DNA of 64,000 nucleotides from Taudactylus pleione (taxonomy: Eukaryota > Chordata > Amphibia > Anura > Myobatrachidae). Location of the stretch: positions 12,706,001-12,770,000 of the forward strand of contig JAUIMM010000121.1 of assembly GCA_031769625.1 (NCBI GenBank), given 5' to 3'. The position numbers were made by a program, and so were the translations under genes. The notes under the pieces were generated by a model that was not told the DNA's origin, searched no databases, and saw only the letters and a list, made by a program, of their open reading frames with translations. Below, piece by piece: positions 56,621 through 64,000 of this stretch (positions are counted from its first letter, which is position 1; each line of letters opens with the position of its first letter).

Positions 56621-56775
56621 TTAAGGTGAATAGAAAGAAAACAAAATCCTAGGGTGACGAGAAATGGTGGTATATAGGGGCCCCACAAGTTTGTTGCCCA
56701 GGGGCCCCCACAGACCTTAATCCGGCCCTGGTGATGCCAGTATGGGATCATCAGTATACTCAAGTGCTGTGTATT

Positions 56776-57180
56776 ATTTATAATGTATAGAGGTTAAAGT
56801 GTTCTTCCACAAACGTATATAAGTTCCAAATAAATGGGAGAGAATGTATTTTTTAAATTAAAAAATGGTAGTAAGCACTACTTTTTTGAGGTATTCTGAT
56901 ACAGGAGGGTAGTACTTCCCTATAATCAACCCTCTGAACAAGTGTAACAGGGGATCAATCATCAAGAGGATGCAATAATAAAAATGTATAAAGTATATAA
57001 AATATATAACCGAATATATAAAATAATATAATAATCACGTACTTGAGGAGCGGTTCCTCCTCACACTGATGGTAATCAATCTGGTCCACAAAAGTCCATG
57101 AAGTCTCATATGCAAATATTGTTAACTTAAACAATAAATCCAGTCCTGGTTCCTTCAGATGAATAATGTTTTCAACACTA
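56776..57180. other. Unassigned AT-rich DNA
   Basis: No coding or repeat structure recognised. Confidence 0.4.
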
Positions 57181-57356
57181 GGGGGTATATTTATTAAAGT
57201 GAGAGTTTTTAGAAGTGGAGATGTTGCCCATAGCAACCAATTAGATTCTACTTAACATTTATCTAGCACCTTCTAGAAGATAACAACACAAATCTGATTG
57301 GTTGCTGTGGGCAACATCTCCAGTTCTAAAATCTCTCACTTTAGCAAATATACCCC
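57181..57356. mobile_element. TTTACTAAA-type MITE, intact
   Basis: About 176 bp, left GGGGGTATATTTATTAAAGT, right CACTTTAGCAAATATACCCC, with the inner pair GGAGATGTTGCCC/GGGCAACATCTCC and CCAACCAAT-like boxes. Same family as 28145-28656. The target duplication is not resolved. Confidence 0.85.
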
Positions 57357-57769
57357 AGGTATGAATTATGTACCCTGTGTGTGACCATTGCAGCCAGTGA
57401 CCCCTGGGATCAGACAGGACAGAGAGTTACAGGTACATCAGCGCCACTCACCCAGGAGTACAGCTCATATACAGACAAGTTGAATCCGGGCGGTGGGTTG
57501 CAGGTTCTGTGTACTATTCAGGTGGTGATCTGATCTTCTTCCTCCGCTGCTGCTGGTGACCTTTAGCTCCTAGTCCCAACAGCAGAGCAGCTCCAGTCCC
57601 TGGCAGCAGAGTAGTAGCTCCTCCTCCAGTCCCCGGCAACAGAGTAGCTCCAGTCCTGTTCCAGACACTGCTGGTTATGGTCCCTGATAATGTCCTTGCT
57701 CAGATCCATACATGGTTTTGGTAGTTTATATGGAGGGATAAACTCCAAAGAACCAGTTCTAATGATGGA
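57357..57769. other. Unassigned, with short AGCTCCAGTCC repeats
   Basis: 57560-57680 repeats CAGCAGAGTAGTAGCTCC / CAACAGAGTAGCTCCAGTCC two to three times. No gene. Confidence 0.45.
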
Positions 57770-58080
57770 AACGGTATGAATCACCACCGGACCTAAGCCC
57801 AGCAGATGAAATACCGACGCCGGAAGGCCGTCAGATGTAGATCCCGACGGGGAAGGTAAGTTAACTATCCCTAACCTTTTCCCCATCTTAACTAACCCTC
57901 CTTTAGGGGTGCCTAACCCTAACCTCCCCCCAGGGGTGCCTAAACCTAACTCCCCCTTCCAGCACCCTATGCCGGGCATCGGGATTTCGGCGTGGGGCTG
58001 ATAGGCGTCAATATTTCGACGCCTATCATCAGTCCCATGCCGGGATTTCACAGTCAGGAAGCCGGCTGTCGGCAACTACA
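57770..58080. repeat. Dispersed repeat with CCCTAACCCT block
   Basis: Reads GAAATACCGACGCCGGAAGG, AGGTAAGT (57854-57861), telomere-like CCTAACCCTCC/GCCTAACCCTAACC, then GGCGTCAATATTTCGACGCC. The same order of landmarks occurs inside E2 (42750-43010) and E1 (47690-48030), so it is a related module outside those elements. Confidence 0.7.
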
Positions 58081-58734
58081 TCCCTAATGATTTATGTCAT
58101 GCTATGACTGGATAGACCTGGAGGCCTCAGTCAGTAGAGTAGCTTTTTTACCCTCACTAGTGGATAACCCCCCTCAAATGTAGCCTCTGTTAGGCTCTAA
58201 CCATCTGGTTGATAATGTTACTTCCCAGAATTTGGGATATTGTACCAGATGCTTTATATTGACAACCCACCCTTCCCCCTCACTTCTCAATTTTTTTCCT
58301 GGCTTGTCTTTCTCTTGTTCTACATCTTGGATTTCCAAGGGTGTCAGGTTTATGGTGGATATCATGGATGGTGATACTTCTCATTAGGTGACACAATCTA
58401 AATTCTTCTTCACAGGGGTGTGTACTTACATATCTCCAGTTGTGCCACTTTGTTAATTCCCTGTTGTGCACAATGTCACCTTGCCCTCTAAATACCCACA
58501 CCACACATTCAGCACCCATATAATTAGACTTACCTCTCCGGAGTCCCACATAGGCTGGTGCTGCAAGGCAGCAGAAGTCAGTGTCAAAATGGTGCTGCAG
58601 CCATTTTCACAGATATTTGCAAATGCGCAGTACACTCAGGCACAAAGCCTCGATGTGAGCTCCAGTGGCAGGTGGACCAGGGTGATCCACCTGAGGAGGA
58701 TGGGAGAGTATTGCTAAATCCTCAATCTTTACAT
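58081..58734. other. Unassigned; possible non-autonomous element interior
   Basis: ACTTACCT at 58528-58535 (minus donor), followed by CTCCGGAGTCCCACATAGG, resembles the interior of the MITE at 32582. Ends not found. Confidence 0.4.
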
Positions 58735-58959
58735 TAGTCAAGGAGAACTGATAAAAATGTACTATTGGTGGCATCTGGTTCCCAATAGATTGCATAGGAT
58801 ACATGACTCTAACTTACCATATTACCATATTGTTGGAGAGGCTGCGGGATCCTGTTTATCTTACTTCACATCTTGTGGACCTATCCAAAGCTTGTGTCCT
58901 TATGAGAGAAGGTTCCTTGCTTTTTGTGTACAGTATTGAATTCTCTAATTACTAAAAAC
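58735..58959 (+). pseudogene. L1 (Tx1-like) ORF2 C-terminal fragment
   Basis: Plus strand 58757-58939 reads YYWWHLVPNRLHRIHDSNLP and then GEAAGSCLSYFTSCGPIQS. This matches the W-H-P-x-R-L and CG...H..C pattern of the Tx1/L1 ORF2 C-terminus. It is interrupted by the hAT element at 58960 and continues at 61983. Confidence 0.7.
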
Positions 58960-59202
58960 TAGTGGTGAGAGGGTTCAGATTTCTGAAATCCGAACCCCCC
59001 CGAGCCTCCCCGATCCGAGGCCGATCCAAGTCAGGCTCGACTTTTCCCGCCTGACTCGGATCTGAAATCGAGGCAAAACGTCATCATCCCGCCTTCCGGG
59101 TCTCGCGGGTTTTGGATCCTATATAAGGTACCCGCGTCAGCGCCATTTTCTCACTCGGCTGTGGACAGTGAAGAGGGAGGGTGGGAGTAAGGGCTGGCTG
59201 GG

Positions 59203-59266
59203 CTGTGTAGTGTACTGTAGTGTAGTGCAGTGTAGTGTTGTGCTGTGCTGCGCTGTGCTGCTGTTG
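59203..59266. repeat. TGTAGTG-type simple repeat
   Basis: GTGTAGTGTAGTGCAGTG and similar, grading into GCTGTGCTGCGCTGTGCTG. A similar GTGTAGTGTA run occurs at 62966-62996 in copy (iv). Confidence 0.8.
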
Positions 59267-59467
59267 TCCATAGGGGCTGTGTCCACTCCTCCAAAGTCCA
59301 TAGGGGCTGGCTGGACTGTGTTGTGCAGTCAGTTGTCCATAGGGGCTGTGTCCACTCCAAAGTCCTGTGCAGTGTCCCAGTCCTAAAGGGGTGCTGTAGT
59401 GTTGTCCAGGGGGTGCTCAATCCATCAGGGGTGCTCCCCCCAAGTGCAAAAAAAATAAATATTTTTT

Positions 59468-60266
59468 CTGTGTTTGTGAATTGTGTGCACTGTGGCTGCA
59501 CGTGCATCAACAAAGGAGCAGCGCCAAGCGTGTGCCTGTGTCCCATAAGTAAAGGGCCGGCTGGCTTGTCCGTTAAAGGTGCTGTAACCCCCAAAGTACA
59601 CTCCAAACAAAAAAAATATATATTTTCTGTGTTTGTGAATTATGTGCACTGTGGCTGCACGTGCATCAACAAAGGAGCAGCGCCAAGCGTGCGCCTGTGT
59701 CCCATAAGTAAAGGGCCGGCTGGCTTGTCCGTTAAAGGGTGCTGTAACCCCCAAAGTACACTCCAAACAAAAAAAATATATATTTTCTGTGTTCGTGAAT
59801 TGTGTGCACTGTGGCTGCACGTGCATCAACAAAGGAGCAGCGCCAAGCGTGCGCCTGTGTCCCATAAGTAAAGGGCCGGCTGGCTTGTCCGTTAAAGGGT
59901 GCTGTAACCCCCAAAGTACACTCCAAACAAAAAAATTATATATTTTCTGTGTTTGTGAATTGTGTGCACTGTGGCTGCACGTGGATCAACAAAGGAGCAG
60001 CGCCAAGCGTGCGCCTGTGTCCCATAAGTAAAGGGCCGGCTGGCTTGTCCGTTAAAGGGTGCTGTAACCCCCAAAGTACACTCCAAACAAAAAAAATATA
60101 TTTTTTCTGTGTTTGTGAATTGTGTGCACTGTGGCTGCACGTGCATCAACAAAGGAGCAGCGCCAAGCGTGCGCCTGTGTCCCATAAGTAAAGAGATGGC
60201 TGGCTCATTTCTTAAAGGGTGGTGTAACCCACAAAGTGCACTAGTCTCCAACAAAAATAAAAAATT
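59468..60266. repeat. 160-bp minisatellite, five copies
   Basis: Units start with CTGTGTTTGTGAATTGTG at 59468, 59627, 59787, 59947 and 60107. The middle three are nearly identical, the last is diverged. They lie in the leader of hAT copy (iii) before the ATG at 60324. Long ORFs on both strands here are repeat artefacts. Confidence 0.95.
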
Positions 60267-60323
60267 ATTTTCTGTGCGCCTTTGTGTGCGCCTTAGCCGC
60301 ACGTATATATCAATATAAAATAA

Positions 60324-61347
60324 ATGGAGGACCAAACTTTCTCCGATAAAAATAAAATAGGGAAAGATCAAGAACCACTTCCTCCTAGTGCTGAAGCTGC
60401 TGCCACTAGTCATGACATAGACGATAACATGCCATCAACGTCATCTGCCAAGGCCGATGCCCAATGTCATAGTAGAGGGCACATACAATCCCAAATGACA
60501 AAGTTCAGGAAAATGACCTTAAAAAAAACATTTAAATCATCTGAAGAGAAACGTAAACTTGCCAATATGCCATTTACGACACGGAGTGGCAAGGAACGGC
60601 TAAGGTCTTTCCCTATGTTCATGACTAGTGGTTCAGCTTCACATGACGATGGAAGCCCTCCTCCCGCTAAAAAAACGAGTTAAGCTGGCAAAAGCACAGC
60701 GAAGAACTATGTTTTGTTCTAAGAAGATATCACAAATCCCCAAGGAGAGTCCAAGTGTGGTGGCGGTTGCGACGCCTGACCTTCCCAGCACTGGACGGGA
60801 AGAGGTGGCTCTTTCCACCATTTGCACGCCCTCTGCAAGTGCTGAAAGGAGCACCCACAGTCCACTTGCTGATATGCAAATTGAAGATGTCACTGTTGAA
60901 GTACAACAGGATGAGGATACTGGTGTAGCTGGCGCTGAGGAGGAAGTTGGCGAGGAGGATTCTGATGGTGATGTGGTTTGTTTAAATCAGGCTCCAGGGG
61001 AGACAGTTGTTGTCCGTGGGATGTAAAAGCCCATCACGGTCATGCCTGGGCAGAAGACCAAACATTCCACCTCTTTGGTCTGGCAATATTTCTATCCAAA
61101 TCCGGACAACAACTGTCTTGCCATATGTACCATATGTAAAGGTGAAATAAGTAGGGGTAGGGACGTTAACCATCTAGGAACATCCTCCCTTATACGTCAC
61201 CTGCAGTGCATTCATAAAAAGTTACTGTCAAGTTCAGAAACTTTCGGTAAGACCGTAAGCAGTCCAGGGACACCTAAATCCCTTTTTCCTGTTATTTCCA
61301 AGGAATCGGTGGATGAGGAGGATGAGGACGACATCTTGCCTCCTTAG
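60324..61347 (+). pseudogene. hAT transposase N-terminus with BED zinc finger
   Basis: BED fingers bind the transposon ends. The ATG at 60324 opens an acidic/Ser-rich N-terminus to 60683. Translation continues in another frame from about 60670; compared with copy (iv), 5 bp are missing near 60670-60690. The second frame has one stop at 61024-61026, then 61042-61347 encodes a complete BED finger. That finger has W14 and F17, C29 and C32 of CTIC, then H53 and H58 of RHLQCIH. It ends in the acidic tail EDEDDILPP followed by a stop. The transposase core is deleted. Confidence 0.85.
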
Positions 61348-61982
61348 AGCCAGTTTGTGCAGGCACATTAATTGCCAGCTTGTTTTGTGGGGGCCCAAAC
61401 GAACCAATCATTTCAGCCACAGTCATGTGGCAGACCCTGGCGCTGAAATAATTGGTTTGTTAAAGTGTGCATGTCCTATTTATACAACATAAGGGTGGGT
61501 GGGAGGGCCCAAGGACAATTCCATCTTGCACCTCTTTTTTTTCTTTGCAGTATGTACTGTTTGGGGCCTAGTTTTTCAAACTGCCATCCTGTCTGCCACT
61601 GCAGTGTCACTCCTAGATGGGCCACGTGTTTGTGCCGCCCACTCGTGTCGCTTAGCATAGTCATCCAGCTACCTCGGTGCAACCTTTTGGCCATAAAAAC
61701 AATATTGTGAGGTGTGAGGTGTTCAGAATAGACTGGAAATGAGTGGAAATGAAGGTTATTGAGGTTAATAATAGCATAGGAGCAGAAAAACCCACAAATT
61801 ATGTGATTTTAGCTGTATTTATGCTTTTTAAAAAAAAAAATACAGATCCAAAACACAAAACCCAGAACCCAAAACACGGAAGGGTGGTTTTGACAAAACC
61901 AATCCAGATCCAAAACACGAAGAAAGATCCAGATCCAAAACACAAAACACGAAAGTGGCCGGTGCACACCCCTTCTAAAAAC

Positions 61983-62285
61983 CCATGGTACTTCCTTATG
62001 GGACTGTCACTTGATTACTTTTACAAGTAGGCAGACAAATTGGAACTGGAAGAGGCCTTCTTTCCTTTCTTTCCATCTCACTACATTAACTGTTGTGTTT
62101 CCGTACAAGTTTTGCTTTGATACAACTTTGCTTTTCAATATATTATCTTATGTAAAAATTGACTATGTGCCCCTCGTTTGCCACCACAATTGTACCTTGT
62201 TTTCCATTGTGCTGGCATGCACATATGCTGTATGTTGTCTTTATCATTGAACTAATAATGTATTTAAAAAAAAAGAAAGAAAATA
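61983..62285 (+). mobile_element. L1 (Tx1-like) 3' end, continuation
   Basis: CCATGGTACTTCCTTATGGG onward is homologous to 13118-13480 and ends with an A-rich tail near 62260-62285. It continues the L1 broken at 58959. Confidence 0.7.
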
Positions 62286-62753
62286 AGATGAAGAAAGATA
62301 ACATGGTATATTTTTTATATGTTCCTTCTTAGATTGTGCTGTGCTGCCTACCAGAACTGCATAGGCCACTAAAGAATGTACTTTGAATATACTTTGTCTT
62401 GTATTTGGCAGGAAATATAGATATTTTCACCAAGTATTCCTAAACAATCTCTCCTGTCTGGCAAGCATCCCAGATTCCAGCCCCTGTTCTATGGAATTTA
62501 TTATTTTTGCCTCACTCCATTCAGCTCCATGAGGACGATTGCCAGTGAAAATGAAATTATTGCAGGCAGTATACCCATAATACATTTGTTAGGGAGAGGC
62601 AACAATAAGCTTTATCTTAAACACAAAATGCCATTTTAGCTAGGAAAAGGCTTTTTACCCTTCTAAAAATAGGCCCCACAGTTTAAGCCTTATCTCCAGC
62701 AAAAGAAAAAAAAATGGGCAGCATAAATAGATTTTTTTTGTATATATGTATAT
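62286..62753. repeat. Flank shared with 13490-13690, then unassigned
   Basis: 62290-62485 matches 13500-13685. The match ends at TCCCAGATTCCAGCC. The remainder to 62753 is unassigned AT-rich DNA. Confidence 0.65.
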
Positions 62754-63010
62754 TAGGGATGAGCGGGTTCGGATTTTCGAAATCCGAACCCCCCCGATCC
62801 GAGCTGGGAACCGATTACGGCTCGGGTTTTCCGGCCAGACTCGGTTCCCGGAACAAGGCAAAACGTCATCACCCTGGTGTCGGATTCTCACGAGACCCGG
62901 CCTTTGCACATTTCGCGACTCCCGCCCGCCATCTTCACTCCATTCCTGGAGAGTGTAGTGAGAGGACGTGTAGTGTACTAGTGTAGTGTAGTGTCTGTGG
63001 GAAAGTGGCT

Positions 63011-63390
63011 CTGCTGTATCAACCTGCTCTGCTGTATCAATCCAGTCCAGTGGTGCTGTGCTGCTGTATCAGTCTGGGCTGGGGGTGACCTGCTCTGCTG
63101 TATCAGTCCAGTCCAGTGGTGCTGTGCTACTGTATCAGTCTGGGCTGGGGGTGACCTGCTCTGCTGTATCAGTCCAGTCCAGTGGTGCTGTGCTGCTGTA
63201 TCAGTCTGGGCTGGGGGTGACCTGCTGTGCTGTATCAGTCCAGTCCAGCGGTCCTGTGCTGCTGTATCAGTCTGGGCTGGGGGTGACCTGCTCTGCTGTA
63301 TCAGTCCAGGCCAGTGGTGCTGTGCTGCTGTATCAGTCTGGAGGTGACCTGCTCTGCTGTATCAGTCCAGTCCAGTCCAGTGGTGCTGAG
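63011..63390. repeat. 66-bp minisatellite, five to six copies
   Basis: Unit CTGCTCTGCTGTATCAGTCC ... GTCTGGGCTGGGGGTGACC; GTGACC recurs at 63085 and 63151 (66-bp spacing). ORFs across it are artefacts. Confidence 0.95.
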
Positions 63391-63865
63391 TCCAAATAAT
63401 ATTTACAGGGACTGCCCTATGTGGTGTTATTGGTATTCTGCCCTTCATCCAAATAATGTTTACAGGGGTTGCACTGTGTTGTGTGGTGTAAATTGCCCTT
63501 CATCCAACTATTTTTTACAGGGGCTGCCCTGTGTGGTGTGGTGTAAGCTGCCCTTAATCCAAATAATGTTTACAGGGGCTGCCCTGTGTTTTGTGGTGTA
63601 TGCTGCCCTTCATCCAAATCATTTTTACAGGGGCTGCCCTGTGTGGTGTGGTGTAAGCTGCCCTACTTCATCCAAATAATGTTTACAGGGGCTGTCCTGT
63701 GTGGTGTACGCTGCCCTTCATCCAAATCATTTTTACAGGGGCTGTCCTGTGTGGTGTACGCTGCCCTTCATCCAAATCATTTTTACAGGGGCTGTCCTGT
63801 GTGGTGTACGCTGCCCTTCATCCAAATCATTTTTACAGGGGCTGTCCTGTGTAGTGTACGCTGCC
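63391..63865. repeat. ~55-60-bp minisatellite, eight to nine copies
   Basis: Unit CATCCAAATAATTTTTACAG ... GGGGCTGCCCTGTGTGGTGT. The last four copies (63665-63865) are nearly identical, so expansion was recent at that end. Confidence 0.95.
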
Positions 63866-63867
63866 CC

Positions 63868-64000
63868 AGTGGTTCAGCTTCAAACAACGATGGAAGCCCT
63901 CCTCCTGCTAGAAAAATGAAAAGATTTAAGCTGGCAAAAGAACAGCAAATGACTATGCATTCTAAGAAGATATCACAAATCCCCAAGGAGAGTCCAAGTC
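63868..64000 (+). CDS. hAT transposase N-terminal fragment, incomplete
   Basis: Starts in a region joining the minisatellite and reads SGSASNNDGSPPPARKMKRF in frame, then KISQIPKESPS at the window edge. It is homologous to 60620-60760 in copy (iii) but lacks that copy's 5-bp deletion. No ATG is visible before the repeat junction. The upstream part of the frame may be lost or lie in a deleted segment. Confidence 0.6.

Larger units (their letters stand above)
54843..56730 (+). mobile_element. hAT-like minisatellite element D
   Basis: Ends CAGGGCCGGATTAAGG and CCTTAATCCGGCCCTG (perfect 16-bp inverted repeat), with the exact 8-bp duplication GTGATGCC (54835-54842, 56731-56738). It contains serial-palindrome MITE copy 3. 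The own core (about 1.3 kb) has AGAGTCAGACAGACTCTCAT near 55579, GACGTCATAACGCTGACGTC at 55663-55682, AGGTAAGT at 55733-55740 and the GGGGGCACTGTATAGGGGGG minisatellite. Conserved ends suggest it is young. Confidence 0.95.
58960..61974 (+). mobile_element. ZBED-type hAT transposon, copy (iii), internally deleted
   Basis: 3015 bp inserted in the L1, with the exact 8-bp duplication CTAAAAAC at 58952-58959 and 61975-61982. Left end TAGTGGTGAGAGGGTTC, right end GGTGCACACCCCTT. It contains a five-unit 160-bp minisatellite and a coding region with an N-terminal part and BED finger. The 3' untranslated part is collinear with copy (ii). The catalytic and dimerisation domains are missing. Confidence 0.9.
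62754..64000 (+). mobile_element. ZBED-type hAT transposon, copy (iv), runs off the window
   Basis: Left end TAGGGATGAGCGGGTTCGG followed by the GATTTTCGAAATCCGAACCC palindrome, homologous to the start of copy (iii). It contains two different minisatellites in the leader and the start of the transposase frame. The right end is outside the window. Confidence 0.85.

Noticed and set aside
57880..57960. Interstitial telomere
   Set aside because: Only two to three CCCTAA-like units interleaved with other text, and shared with the E-family module, so it is part of a dispersed repeat.
59245..59871. 208-codon plus ORF and matching minus ORFs across 59425-60413
   Set aside because: They are translations of the 160-bp tandem repeat and repeat themselves with the same period.

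Overview
The window reads as gene-poor, repeat-dense DNA from a vertebrate, most likely a large-genome frog (anuran, probably neobatrachian). The evidence is its mix of Penelope-like, Tx1/L1-like, Ty3/gypsy chromovirus, ZBED-type hAT, Harbinger-like and V-SINE-like elements, all AT-rich and decayed. I see no convincing conventional host gene, rRNA, tRNA or CRISPR array. The best candidate for a spliced gene is a three-exon Myb/SANT-like gene of Harbinger type at 8555-9763 (minus), which may itself be transposon-derived. Species cannot be told from the sequence.

Layout. 188-8055 is a small TTA-flanked MITE split by a 7.1-kb Penelope-like element (808-7952, 14-bp target duplication). That element is in turn cut by a gypsy solo LTR, a TTAA palindromic MITE and a MITE carrying a SINE. 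8555-9763 holds the Myb-like gene. 10870-13109 is a dead hAT transposase copy abutting an L1 tail. 14030-21246 is a 5'-truncated chromodomain Ty3/gypsy element, cut by a MITE, two gypsy solo LTRs and a small hAT insertion. 22270-24876 is a second dead hAT transposase copy. 25-35 kb is mostly unassigned, with several MITEs and a possible retroviral LTR. 35.9-51.4 kb is apparently one L1 (Tx1-like) copy broken up by an LTR, by a 10.3-kb pair of nested hAT elements of one family in opposite orientation (39271-49555), and by MITEs. 51.5-58 kb holds further hAT-type non-autonomous elements with long GC-rich minisatellites. 58960-61974 and 62754-end are two more members of the ZBED-hAT family, each with a different expanded minisatellite.

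Insertion history is readable because target duplications are preserved: 8 bp for hAT, 5 bp for gypsy LTRs, 3 bp for Harbinger-like MITEs, TTAA for the piggyBac-like MITE and 14 bp for Penelope. The two nested hAT copies supply empty sites for each other's later insertions.

Three patterns stand out. (1) Several 3-bp-TSD MITE families (222-750, 43234-43782, 54954-55504; 44638-45037; 28196-28530, 54361-54692) consist almost entirely of consecutive short palindromes, i.e. chains of potential hairpins. (2) A group of hAT-like elements with different termini shares one core: a GC-rich leader with CRE-like palindromes, an AGGTAAGT splice-donor match, then a TACTACTGGGGGCACT-type minisatellite. (3) Perfect donor matches recur in at least nine places, mostly inside such elements. 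All of this is read by eye; no alignment or database search was possible.
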